From JAWXCH01 sp034440595 (GTDB lineage Bacteria > Planctomycetota > Planctomycetia > Pirellulales > JALHPA01): a stretch of DNA of 14,177 bases. The notes under the pieces are model-generated. The model was not told where the DNA came from. It searched no databases and saw only the letters and a list, made by a program, of their open reading frames with translations. A program made the translations under genes and the position numbers. The stretch's first letter is position 1; each line of letters opens with the position of its first letter. This document shows positions 7,379 through 14,177 of this stretch, piece after piece. The stretch lies in contig JAWXCH010000156.1 of NCBI GenBank assembly GCA_034440595.1, forward strand, positions 1 through 14,177, in the 5' to 3' direction.

Positions 7379-8275
7379 CTACCCACGCTGCCTCCGTTTC
7401 AACAAATACTCCGTCAGTGCCCGATCGAACTGCATGCTCGTATCGATCTGCACGTAGTCGATGCCACTCTGAAAGCATTGCTTACGATAGTTCTCGCAAA
7501 AGGCCTTCACCTCCTGCAAATAGTCGGCGCGGAAGCTGTCGGCGTCGACTTGCATCTTGTCGTGGCTTTCCGGCTCTTCAAACTCCACCATGCCACCAAA
7601 TGGAAAGCGAACTTCAGCCTCGTCCAGAATATGGAACAGGATCACATCGTGCCCGCCGTGTCGCAGGCGACGAAGCGACTGTAGCACCGGCTCGGGGTCT
7701 GTCAGCAAATCGCTGAACAACATCACTAGGCTGCGGTGTCGTAACATCGCCGCGACTTGCTGCAAACTACGACCAATATCGGTCGGGCCGGTCGGCTCCA
7801 GCTTGGCCAGCATCGACAACACCTGCCCAAGCTGCGTCCGCTTGCTTTTGGCGGGCAGGCTCTGGCGGATTTGATCATCAAACGTGATCAAACCCACCGG
7901 GTCCTGCTGCTGCACCATCAGGTAACAGAGTGCCGCGGCCAGGCAGATGCCGTACTCAAATTTCGTCAGCTCCTGGCGATAGGTGTATCCCATCGATTTG
8001 CTGAGGTCCATCACCAGGTAGCCCGTAATGTTGGTTTCGGCCTCGAATTTCTTGATGTAGTACTTGTCGGTCTTGGCATAGACCAGCCAGTCGATATCGT
8101 CCGGGTCGTCCCCCGTGGTGTATTTGCGGTGTTCGCTGAATTCGACCGAGAACCCATGGAACGGGCTGCTATGCATCCCCTGCATGAACCCCTTGACGAT
8201 GAACTGCGCGCGCAAGTCCAGCCGCGCGATCTGGCGGATGACTTCCGGCTTCAGATATTTTTCGACGGTGGACAT
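7379..8275 (-). CDS. DUF58 family protein (VWA-like), partner of MoxR
   Basis: This 298-residue soluble protein has no membrane helix. The DUF58 signature is clear: GFSVEFSEHRKYTTGDDPDDIDW at 41-63, then VYAKTDKYYIKKFEAE. A VWA-like fold follows with an apparently intact metal site: D90-L-S92-K-S94 (VMDLSKSMGY), TGPTDIG around 162-168 and LFSDLLTDPEP around 187-197. Length matches the short cytoplasmic DUF58 class. DUF58 proteins are normally encoded directly after moxR and are thought to be its VWA partner or adaptor. Here three unrelated genes intervene, and the 90-base upstream gap has a 14-base palindrome that may separate transcription units. The ATG start at 8275 is favoured because the next Met (residue 31) would remove conserved N-terminal sequence. 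Confidence 0.92.
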   Translation of the reverse strand: MSTVEKYLKPEVIRQIARLDLRAQFIVKGFMQGMHSSPFHGFSVEFSEHRKYTTGDDPDDIDWLVYAKTDKYYIKKFEAETNITGYLVMDLSKSMGYTYRQELTKFEYGICLAAALCYLMVQQQDPVGLITFDDQIRQSLPAKSKRTQLGQVLSMLAKLEPTGPTDIGRSLQQVAAMLRHRSLVMLFSDLLTDPEPVLQSLRRLRHGGHDVILFHILDEAEVRFPFGGMVEFEEPESHDKMQVDADSFRADYLQEVKAFCENYRKQCFQSGIDYVQIDTSMQFDRALTEYLLKRRQRG

Positions 8276-8308
8276 ACGGGGTGAAGGGGGATGAGATTAG
8301 TTCTACGG

Positions 8309-8327
8309 TGAAAAACCGGCGCCGGTT
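8309..8327 (-). terminator. GC-rich palindrome followed by T-run, between Uma2 and DUF58 genes
   Basis: AACCGGCGCCGGTT (8314-8327) is a perfect 14-base palindrome. Read on the minus strand it runs directly into further T residues, giving five T in a row, and it lies about 40 bases past the Uma2 stop. This resembles a short rho-independent terminator, although the stem would be only 5 pairs with a 4-base loop. It also lies 39 bases upstream of the DUF58 start, so an operator for that operon is an equally possible reading. Confidence 0.4.
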
Positions 8328-8365
8328 CAGCAGTAAACCACCAAAAACCCAACTGGCATCAGCGG

Positions 8366-9043
8366 TTACGATTTCTCGCTAAGTACAAACCGTGGCCAGC
8401 CCAGTGCATCGCGGTCCCTGTCCAGCCGATACCAGCAGTCGAGTACTTCTGAACGCTGAAAACCGTCTGCATCTGATTTGGTAACGGCGAACCCGTCGCT
8501 GCCACGCCGGTGAATTGTGAATCGCAACTGCTCACTTCTGGCATCGATGAGCCACCACTCCAGTACCCCAGCTTGAAAGTAAAGGGGCGGTAGCCGGTGC
8601 GTATCTTTTTCAACGGACGAATCACTGACAATTTCGACGATCAGATCCGGTGCTCCTTCGATCTCAACAAAACGGTCTCTGTCTCCACTAGCCTTGGGAA
8701 CAAGTCGCACGCGTTGCGATTCAACTGCCTGATGCGATAGGTAGACGATATCCGGCTCGCTCGATACGCCCGCCTCTGGACAACTGACCCGCGTGCTATC
8801 AGTCCAAACCGATCCACAGTCCAGTTGCCGCACGCGTTGATGGATGGCGGAAGCAACTTCGATCTTGAGCGAGCCGTGTGAAAACAGGTCTTCCGGCGAC
8901 ATATCGACCTCAATGGAACCTGTCAGGTAATCGATCCGCCCGGTCTGAGGAAACTGCGGTGAGTGAACCCAGGCGCAGAACTCGTCCCAGCCGTGAATGA
9001 ACGGGACGGTAATTCGGTCTTCAAAGGTGACGGTGTTGGACAT
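8366..9043 (-). CDS. Uma2 family protein (DUF820, PD-(D/E)XK nuclease fold)
   Basis: The Uma2 pattern is visible in the 225-residue translation: GRIDYLTGSIEVDMSPEDLFSHG near 35-57, EPDIVYLS at 96-103, PDLIVEIVSDSSVEKD at 132-147 and YFQAGVLEWWLID at 155-167. Probable PD-(D/E)XK residues are D98, E137 and possibly K146. Family members are predicted restriction-endonuclease-like proteins whose function is mostly unproven; they are abundant in Cyanobacteria and Planctomycetota. I chose ATG 9043, 41 bases after the preceding stop. A TTG at 9091 would add 16 residues (MLVERVYTGAIKSCNP) and overlap the DUF4276 gene; those residues precede the conserved region. Its place directly after the ATPase/TOPRIM pair suggests co-transcription, but Uma2 genes are common everywhere, so adjacency may be chance. 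Confidence 0.85.
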   Translation of the reverse strand: MSNTVTFEDRITVPFIHGWDEFCAWVHSPQFPQTGRIDYLTGSIEVDMSPEDLFSHGSLKIEVASAIHQRVRQLDCGSVWTDSTRVSCPEAGVSSEPDIVYLSHQAVESQRVRLVPKASGDRDRFVEIEGAPDLIVEIVSDSSVEKDTHRLPPLYFQAGVLEWWLIDARSEQLRFTIHRRGSDGFAVTKSDADGFQRSEVLDCWYRLDRDRDALGWPRFVLSEKS

Positions 9044-9084
9044 GGGATTACAACTTTTTATCGCCCCCGTATAAACTCGTTCAA

Positions 9085-9711
9085 CTAGCAACCAGCAGCT
9101 TGGGCCATGTCGAGCATGACCTCGAACATTTCATTCAAACGAGGACAACGTTTGGCGGCCAACTCAGGATCCAATGACTCGAACAGCGATACTCCGGTAG
9201 CTGTTTTCTTGTAGTCTTGCTGAAGCCGTTCTCTATATATCTGCTTTATTAGTAATGATGGCGGCGTCTGCGAATTAACCGTTTCCGGTTGGGCCGTACT
9301 TGCCGGAAATGCTGACCGCGCTTTCACCGGAAAAATCGCAAGGTCACTCAGTAGCCACGCCTCAAGTTCGTGAACGGCAAAAAACATTCGAAATCGGTCG
9401 CTTGCAATTTCCTTTTCAAACCATTTCGTTCCCCAATCGTATCGTTCGGCACTGCTTTTCAGGTTCTCAGGAAAGAAGGTCGGGCCGTGTAAGTCGAGCA
9501 GCGCTATGACACCGATCACTCCCTCACCTTTCGGCTGCGCCAAATACAGCCGCGATTTAATGACGGCATCTTTCCGAAACCTTCCCCATCCTTTCAATTG
9601 CACAGGCTGAATCTTGACGGGCGATTGCAATCTGGGGTCAAGCCAGCGTTTGATGAACTTCTGGAGGCAGCGTCTTTCGGTGTCCCCCTCCACCAAAAGG
9701 ACGAATTTCAT
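9085..9711 (-). CDS. DUF4276 family TOPRIM-like protein
   Basis: This 208-residue protein opens MKFVLLVEGDTE, a TOPRIM-type first strand with acidic E8 and D10. The second acidic region is ALLDLHG (70-76), where D73 is followed by Leu-His rather than the usual Asp-x-Asp. HELEAWLLSD (114-123) is typical of DUF4276. TOPRIM domains in OLD-type nucleases, topoisomerases and primases use such acids to hold Mg2+. The start codon overlaps the stop of the upstream AAA ATPase gene in an ATGA, so the two are probably translationally coupled and act together. This is the split form of an OLD nuclease, in which ATPase and TOPRIM lie on one chain; PARIS likewise pairs an ATPase with a TOPRIM protein of another family. 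Defence is an inference and cleavage activity is not shown. Confidence 0.8.
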   Translation of the reverse strand: MKFVLLVEGDTERRCLQKFIKRWLDPRLQSPVKIQPVQLKGWGRFRKDAVIKSRLYLAQPKGEGVIGVIALLDLHGPTFFPENLKSSAERYDWGTKWFEKEIASDRFRMFFAVHELEAWLLSDLAIFPVKARSAFPASTAQPETVNSQTPPSLLIKQIYRERLQQDYKKTATGVSLFESLDPELAAKRCPRLNEMFEVMLDMAQAAGC

Positions 9712-10958
9712 TCCATCGCCTCCAACTCGCCAGTCGCATAGAGACTTCCCAACGAGTACTCATTTAGCCAACTAGCCAGCTTTACTCCGTCCAGAACCTT
9801 TACCTTGGTTTGACCCTCCTCCATTTGCGTCACAGTAATCTGTGGGTTCTTGTCACTAAACGCATCCAAGAACGCAATCGAATGCGTGGTGAAAATCACC
9901 TGGCACTTCTCAGACGCTGCCTGAGCAAACTCTGCAATGATCGGCAACATGCTGGGGTGCAGGCCGACCTCTGGCTCTTCGATGACAATCAGCGGCGGCG
10001 GGTTGGGCGTGCCGAGAATCGCTAGCAAGTACAAGAACCGCAACGTGCCATCCGACATATCTGCCGCCGAACGGTCATGTTTCAAGCTCTTCCAGCGGAT
10101 ACGCATCTGAATCCGCTGGTCCGACGCGGGCACAAACTTCAGTTCTTCAAAGTCGTCTCCAAACGCCGCCCGCATGGCGTCATTGACGTTCTGCTCAAAC
10201 GGTCGATCCTCGGTGTAAAGCGTGTGGAGCACTTGGAGGACATTCTCGCCATCTTCGTCGACCTGGAGTTCGCGACGGGAGACAACGGAGGTGCGAACGG
10301 TGGATCCCTGCCTTGTTTGGAACTGTCTATAGAATCTGGCAATCCGCAAGTACCTCGAAACACCCTTAGCAACGAATACATTGCCCTGGGAAGAGAGGTC
10401 AACTGACGGCTCACCACCGGTAAAAGTTGCCAACATACTCTCGTTCCGATGCGAATCCATTCCGTCTGGATCACTTACCGCAATTGACAAAATATTTATC
10501 CCTTCGTCATTCCGAACGAAAAGTGCCACCTCCTCATCCCCCATCCATTCTTGCGGCCCTTCCATTGCAGCCTCTTCACTAACTTCAACAGCAAAACGGC
10601 CTGTCAGTTGCTCGTAAACCTGGTACTCACCACGGAACCGATCAATCGCAACACCGGTGCGCAACTGAATAGCAAAAGCCGCTTCCTTAGCAAGGGATAT
10701 TGGCGGATCAATGTCCAGTCCCACTGAAATCAGCGGGTCATCCGACCCGTCCCACCGCAGTGTCCATAAACCTCCCTCCTGATTTACAAACTTCGACAAC
10801 GTCCCCCTCGCACACGCACTCAACAACTCAATCGCCTTGATCAGATTCGACTTTCCGCTTCCATTCGGGCCGATCACAATGTTCAGCGCAGCCGGTTTCC
10901 ACTCCACCTCTTTCAGGGAGCGAAAGCCGCTAATGTTGAGTTGCTTGAGTGTGAACAT
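9708..10958 (-). CDS. OLD/RecF-like AAA ATPase (AAA_21 type)
   Basis: This 416-residue ABC-class ATPase carries Walker A GPNGSGKS at 30-37, a signature-like MSDGTLR at 301-307, Walker B PPLIVIEEPEVGLHP at 321-335 with catalytic E328, and an H-loop FTTHS at 356-360 (H359). The opening LKQLNISGFRSLKEVEW is typical of OLD/RecF-type ATPases. There is no C-terminal TOPRIM domain: the chain ends about 55 residues after the H-loop, and the TOPRIM-like function is on the next gene, reached through a 4-base overlap. The insert between Walker A and the signature (about 50-300) is variable in this class and may sense a partner or substrate. All ATPase motifs look intact. It starts 108 bases after moxR, and a hairpin repeat lies in that gap. 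Its location inside a moxR operon suggests horizontal insertion. Confidence 0.88.
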   Translation of the reverse strand: MFTLKQLNISGFRSLKEVEWKPAALNIVIGPNGSGKSNLIKAIELLSACARGTLSKFVNQEGGLWTLRWDGSDDPLISVGLDIDPPISLAKEAAFAIQLRTGVAIDRFRGEYQVYEQLTGRFAVEVSEEAAMEGPQEWMGDEEVALFVRNDEGINILSIAVSDPDGMDSHRNESMLATFTGGEPSVDLSSQGNVFVAKGVSRYLRIARFYRQFQTRQGSTVRTSVVSRRELQVDEDGENVLQVLHTLYTEDRPFEQNVNDAMRAAFGDDFEELKFVPASDQRIQMRIRWKSLKHDRSAADMSDGTLRFLYLLAILGTPNPPPLIVIEEPEVGLHPSMLPIIAEFAQAASEKCQVIFTTHSIAFLDAFSDKNPQITVTQMEEGQTKVKVLDGVKLASWLNEYSLGSLYATGELEAME

Positions 10959-11001
10959 TGTCTTGTACCAACTAAATCGAAATGATTTGTCGCGGCCTTT
11001 T

Positions 11002-11046
11002 CACTGCTGGGCAAGCCCCCCGCCTTCGCGAGGGCAGGCAGCAGTG
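11002..11046. repeat. Hairpin repeat between moxR and the AAA ATPase gene
   Basis: CACTGCTG (11002-11009) and CAGCAGTG (11039-11046) form a perfect 8-base inverted repeat around 29 GC-rich bases, including the partly self-complementary CCTTCGCGAGG. I recall related CACTGCTGGGCAAGCC-type sequences as frequent repeats in Pirellulales; here the central part looks enlarged. No T-run follows on either strand, so it is not a classical terminator. It starts 20 bases past the moxR stop, at the junction where the conserved operon order breaks. Confidence 0.55.
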
Positions 11047-11066
11047 GCACCCAAATTTGCTGACTT

Positions 11067-12092
11067 CTACCCCCGCTTCTCAAACTTCGGAATCTCCGGG
11101 GGCTGAATCTCATTGAGCAATTTCTGAATCACCCCTTCGCTCGTCATCCCCTCGGCCTGGGCCTGGAAGTTCGTGCTGATGCGGTGCCGCAGTACCGGGG
11201 CAGCGACCTTTTTAATGTCTTCAATCGCCACGCTGAACCGACCTTCCATCGCCGCCAGCGCCTTGCCACCGTGGATCAAAAACTGCCCGGCACGAGGCCC
11301 GGCTCCCCAATCGACCAACTCACGCACAAACGCCGGGGCTGACTCATCCTTGGGCCGGGTTGCCCGTACTAGCCGTGCGACGTACTTGATGATGTACTCA
11401 CTGACCGCCACACTCCCCACCAGCTTTTGCAGGTTCACAATCGCGCGGCCGGACAAAATCTTCCGCACCTCTGGCTTTTCGTTCCGTGTGGTCGAACTAA
11501 GAATCAACTCCTCCTCCGGTGCCGTCGGGTAGCCCACCTTAATATTGAACATGAACCGGTCGAGCTGCGCTTCTGGCAGCGGGTAGGTCCCTTCCTGCTC
11601 AATTGGGTTCTGAGTGGCGATCACAAAAAACGGCTCCGGCAATTGATACGTCGTCTGACCAACGGAGACTTCACGTTCTTGCATCGCCTGCAGTAGCGCT
11701 GCCTGCGTTTTGGGCGGAGTTCGGTTTACCTCATCCGCCAGCAGAATGTTCGTAAAGATTGGCCCTTCGACAAAGCGAAAGTTCCGCCGTCCCTGTTCGT
11801 CTTCGTCCAGCACGTTGGTGCCCGTGATATCGCTTGGCATCAGGTCGGGCGTGAACTGAATCCGTTTAAAGCCAACATCCAAAATCCGCGCCAGCGTGCT
11901 CACCATCAGCGTCTTCGCCAGGCCGGGCACACCTTCCAGCAGGCAGTGCCCGCGCGTAAAGATGGCGGCGAACAGTTGTTCGATGACTTCGTTTTGTCCG
12001 ACGATGACTTTTTGAAGCTCCTCCTGCATGACCTGCCGATGCTGGGCAAACTCACGCAGGATGTCTCCAAGACTTCGCTTATCTGCGGCCAA
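11067..12092 (-). CDS. MoxR family AAA+ ATPase
   Basis: This 341-residue protein is a textbook MoxR: KVIVGQNEVIEQL at 28-40, Walker A GVPGLAKT at 54-61, Walker B ILLADEVNR at 116-124, sensor 1 ATQNP at 159-163, arginine finger region EAQLDRF at 174-180, and the C-terminal lid with DWGAGPRAGQFLI. MoxR ATPases are thought to act as chaperones that insert cofactors or assemble complexes with VWA-domain partners; the usual partners (DUF58, BatA-like, VWA) lie downstream on the same strand. No in-frame ATG precedes the conserved part. I use TTG 12092, which keeps the usual short N-terminal helix; ATG 12029 (residue 22) is the alternative. This is probably the first gene of the minus-strand operon, and the 108-base gap plus hairpin after it marks where the operon order is interrupted. 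Confidence 0.93.
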   Translation of the reverse strand: MAADKRSLGDILREFAQHRQVMQEELQKVIVGQNEVIEQLFAAIFTRGHCLLEGVPGLAKTLMVSTLARILDVGFKRIQFTPDLMPSDITGTNVLDEDEQGRRNFRFVEGPIFTNILLADEVNRTPPKTQAALLQAMQEREVSVGQTTYQLPEPFFVIATQNPIEQEGTYPLPEAQLDRFMFNIKVGYPTAPEEELILSSTTRNEKPEVRKILSGRAIVNLQKLVGSVAVSEYIIKYVARLVRATRPKDESAPAFVRELVDWGAGPRAGQFLIHGGKALAAMEGRFSVAIEDIKKVAAPVLRHRISTNFQAQAEGMTSEGVIQKLLNEIQPPEIPKFEKRG

Positions 12093-12186
12093 GGGTATTC
12101 CAATCTGAAAAAGAACCAGGAATTTCGGTGTGCCGAAGGCATCACAACTTGCTACTCTACAACCATTTCCGCCGTCTGTATCCTTA

Positions 12187-12213
12187 ATCTTAGCAGCCCG
12201 TGGAATGAATCAA
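12187..12213 (-). promoter_or_regulatory. Possible moxR promoter
   Basis: On the minus strand TTGATT (12213-12208) and TAAGAT (12192-12187) are separated by 15 bases, about 95 bases upstream of the moxR start. Both boxes are imperfect and the spacing is short, so this is a weak candidate. Confidence 0.2.
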
Positions 12214-12291
12214 CAGGCAGTTGTGGCAGGTGGCCAAATTCTGGCGAACGGCACAGTCAATTTGCGCTCGAAATCAGGCCAGCGCTGCTGA

Positions 12292-12297
12292 TATAAT
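12292..12297 (+). promoter_or_regulatory. Perfect TATAAT -10 box, possible promoter of the DUF4159 gene
   Basis: TATAAT matches the consensus exactly on the plus strand. No convincing -35 box is found 16-18 bases upstream. It would leave a 5' untranslated leader of about 200 bases before ATG 12508. Confidence 0.3.
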
Positions 12298-12494
12298 CGC
12301 GACAAGCGTACGAATCGCAACCAGCGTACAAAAAGCGCGGTTGCCGCTGCCTTCGCCGAATCCGCCCCGGAACGGAATAATGTTCGGCTTCCCGCTGCGC
12401 GCGACTGGGTCGCATGTGGCCCTGACTTGGAATGATTTGCCGACGGCACCAGCAGTCTCTACAATCGAGATATCGCGGATCAAAATCGTCAAAT

Positions 12495-12498
12495 GGAG
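12495..12498 (+). promoter_or_regulatory. GGAG ribosome binding site supporting ATG 12508
   Basis: GGAG ends 9 bases before ATG 12508. The earlier in-frame ATG at 12493 overlaps this motif and has no such sequence upstream, which favours the later start. Confidence 0.4.
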
Positions 12499-12507
12499 TT
12501 TCAGCGG

Positions 12508-14177
12508 ATGTGCCCTCGCTATCGCCACTGGGCCAGCCTAGTGATCATCCTGGCCACTGTCTGGACGTTGGTTCAGCCCGCCGCCGCCGAAGACCTGACC
12601 AGCGAGAAGGTGCGCAAAGCGATCGAAAAAGGAGTCGCTTTTCTCAAACGGAAGCAGAACCCCAACGGCGGCTGGGACGATGCGGTGCCGATGTTTCCCA
12701 GTATGCCCAAAGGCGTAACATCGCTTTGCACGCTGGCACTATTGAACGCCGGTGTGCCGCATGACGACGAATGCATTCAGCGCGCCATGAAGCTGCTGCG
12801 CGAACAGAAGCCGTCGCAGACCTACTCGGCCGCGCTCAATACGATGGTGCTCTGTATTGTCGATCCGACCAAAGACGCCGCGCTCATCGCACGGAACGTG
12901 CGCTTTCTGGAAAAGATTCAGATCAAGGGAGGCCCACGAAAAGGTGCCTGGTCCTACACCAGCGCTGACATAAACAGCGGTGACAATTCTAACGCGCAGT
13001 TTGCGGTGCTGGCGTTGTACGAAGCACAGCGCGTCGGCGTTAAGGTCGACCCGGCAGCCTGGAATATGGCCTACCAATATTGGACCAAAAGCCAGAACCA
13101 AGACGACTCCTGGGGTTACCAACGTTCTGGGCCTGATAACGACAGCGGCCCCGGCACCGGCAGCATGACCTGTGCGGGGCTGGCCTCACTGCTCATCTGC
13201 CAGAGCCAGATCAACGATGGCGACGCCAGCATCGAAGGGGAAGAGGTCCAATGCTGCGGTGCAAAGCTACCGCATGAAAAGGTCGAAGGTGCCTTGAAAT
13301 GGATCGGCAAAACTTTCACGGTGCATGACAACCCTTCGCTGGTCGCAAATGCTGGGCGCGGGTGGCATCTATATTATCTCTACGGAATCGAACGTGTCGG
13401 CCGCCTGAGTGGGCAGCGCTTTCTGGTCGGTGGAGACGGTGAAAAACGAGACTGGTACCGCGAAGGGACTGAAAAGCTGCTCACGATGCAGAAGTCCAAT
13501 GGCGAGTTTCAAGGCAAACAGGCCGTCGAGGAAAAGCCAGAAATCGGCACCAGCTTGGCACTCTTGTTTATCTCAAAGGGTCGCCGCCCGGTCGTGATTG
13601 GCAAGTTACAGCACGGTAAGGGGAATGACTGGAATCGCCACCGCGCCGATGTCGCCAACCTGACCACCTATGTCGAAGGAAAGTGGAAGAAAGACTTTCC
13701 CATCGGGCTATCCTGGCAAGTGGTTGATTCCAAACTAGCCACGGTCGAGGATCTGTTGCAGTCGCCGGTACTATTGATCAATGGCAGCACCACTTTGGAT
13801 ATCAGCGAAGAAGAAATCAAGCGTTTGCGCGATTACCTCGACCGCGGCGGATTGATTGTCGCCGAGGCCTGCTGCGAGAACTCGCGCCAGTTTGATGTCA
13901 GCTTCCGCGCACTGATGGAAAAGGTGTTTGCCGATCGGCCAGAACATCGCTTGAAGCTGCTCACGGCAGACCACCCAGTTTGGTACGCCGAAGAACGTGT
14001 GGCCCCCGATCAACAGCGACCACTGCTGGGCATTGACTACGGTTGCCGGACTTCGGTGATTTATGCGCCACCCCCTCGTGATGGAGTCGATCCGCCCGGC
14101 AATCTCTCGTGCTATTGGGAACTAGACAGCGGCTCGCTGCGCAAGCGATCCGATAAAATCCAGCAGCAGATCGACGG
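12508..14177 (+). CDS. Secreted DUF4159 protein with terpenoid-cyclase-like helical domain (runs off right edge)
   Basis: The 556 visible residues begin with a signal peptide: hydrophobic LVIILATVWTLV (11-22), then PAAA with likely cleavage near residue 27. Residues about 31-355 show repeats of a prenyltransferase/squalene-cyclase-type alpha-alpha barrel: GVAFLKRKQNPNGGWDD (42-58), LEKIQIKGGPRKGAWSYTSAD (134-154), YWTKSQNQDDSWGYQ (191-205) and TEKLLTMQKSNGEFQGKQ (321-338). No DxDD or comparable cyclase motif is visible, so enzyme activity is doubtful. From about 364 the DUF4159 domain begins (GNDWNRHRADVANLTTYV), with VLLINGSTTLDIS and DYLDRGGLIVAEACC resembling an amidotransferase-like flavodoxin fold; Cys455 and Cys456 follow that strand. 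This two-domain arrangement is typical of planctomycetes. ATG 12493 would add five residues. It is divergent from moxR and may function with the same membrane module, since DUF4159 is fused to BatA-type domains elsewhere. Confidence 0.85.
   Translation, partial: MCPRYRHWASLVIILATVWTLVQPAAAEDLTSEKVRKAIEKGVAFLKRKQNPNGGWDDAVPMFPSMPKGVTSLCTLALLNAGVPHDDECIQRAMKLLREQKPSQTYSAALNTMVLCIVDPTKDAALIARNVRFLEKIQIKGGPRKGAWSYTSADINSGDNSNAQFAVLALYEAQRVGVKVDPAAWNMAYQYWTKSQNQDDSWGYQRSGPDNDSGPGTGSMTCAGLASLLICQSQINDGDASIEGEEVQCCGAKLPHEKVEGALKWIGKTFTVHDNPSLVANAGRGWHLYYLYGIERVGRLSGQRFLVGGDGEKRDWYREGTEKLLTMQKSNGEFQGKQAVEEKPEIGTSLALLFISKGRRPVVIGKLQHGKGNDWNRHRADVANLTTYVEGKWKKDFPIGLSWQVVDSKLATVEDLLQSPVLLINGSTTLDISEEEIKRLRDYLDRGGLIVAEACCENSRQFDVSFRALMEKVFADRPEHRLKLLTADHPVWYAEERVAPDQQRPLLGIDYGCRTSVIYAPPPRDGVDPPGNLSCYWELDSGSLRKRSDKIQQQID

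Larger units (their letters stand above)
12093..12507. promoter_or_regulatory. Divergent promoter region between moxR and the DUF4159 gene
   Basis: These 415 bases separate two genes read in opposite directions and should hold both promoters. Short frames exist on both strands but none has a recognisable product. A direct repeat, AGCGTAC, occurs twice about 21 bases apart, near 12304-12332. No riboswitch-like or RNA-gene structure was recognised. Confidence 0.45.

Noticed and set aside
7757..8284. 175-codon plus-strand frame opposite the DUF58 gene
   Set aside because: It lies wholly antisense to a strongly conserved DUF58 reading frame, and its His/Gln/Asp-rich translation shows no domain.
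9044..9091. Extended Uma2 start at TTG 9091
   Set aside because: The 16 extra residues precede the conserved family region and would overlap the DUF4276 gene; ATG 9043 is simpler, though the extension is not excluded.
11002..11046. Intrinsic terminator of moxR
   Set aside because: The hairpin is not followed by a T-run on the minus strand, so a repeat is the better reading, although it may still affect transcript ends.
12274..12528. 84-codon minus-strand frame in the divergent region
   Set aside because: It overlaps the start of the DUF4159 gene, shows no family signature and most likely covers promoter DNA.
12739..13122. 127-codon minus-strand frame inside the DUF4159 gene
   Set aside because: It is antisense to the helical repeat region of a gene with clear domain structure; no independent evidence.

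Overview
The window looks like part of a planctomycete chromosome, most likely Pirellulales. This is inferred from gene content: a DUF4159 protein with a terpenoid-cyclase-like helical barrel, a moxR/DUF58/BatA/von Willebrand operon of very large proteins, moderate GC, weak Shine-Dalgarno signals, and dispersed hairpin repeats between genes. No rRNA, tRNA, CRISPR array, transposase or integrase was recognised.

Layout. Almost everything is on the minus strand, so transcription runs from about 12.1 kb down to 1. The first minus-strand gene is a MoxR-family AAA+ ATPase (11067-12092). It is followed by a three-gene block: an ABC/OLD-type AAA ATPase (9708-10958), a DUF4276 TOPRIM-like protein (9085-9711) joined to it by a 4-base ATGA overlap, and a Uma2-family PD-(D/E)XK protein (8366-9043). 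Next come a DUF58 protein (7379-8275), a BatA-type membrane protein with a degenerate VWA domain (4711-7083) and a VWA/glutamine-amidotransferase-like membrane protein (2387-4657). Further downstream are a GDP-mannose 4,6-dehydratase (1197-2174) and the first 325 codons of an exported hydrolase-like protein that runs off the left edge (1-977). On the plus strand, divergent from moxR, a secreted DUF4159 protein starts at 12508 and runs off the right edge.

How it fits together. MoxR, DUF58, BatA-like and VWA proteins form a widespread module in which a AAA+ chaperone acts with von Willebrand proteins at the membrane. DUF4159 is known fused to BatA-type domains in other bacteria, so the divergent gene may belong to the same system. 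The striking feature is that the usual moxR-DUF58 adjacency is broken by the ATPase/TOPRIM/Uma2 block, which resembles a split OLD/PARIS-like anti-phage or DNA-processing cassette. A palindrome lies at each edge of the block: a hairpin repeat at 11002-11046 and a 14-base palindrome with a T-run at 8314-8327.

Other intergenic spaces also carry repeats. A roughly 200-base MITE-like element with inverted ends (7165-7366) separates DUF58 from the BatA-like gene. Two oppositely oriented copies of a REP-like hairpin (2250-2352) lie between the VWA gene and the dehydratase. All family assignments come from reading motifs in the translations; no database search was possible.
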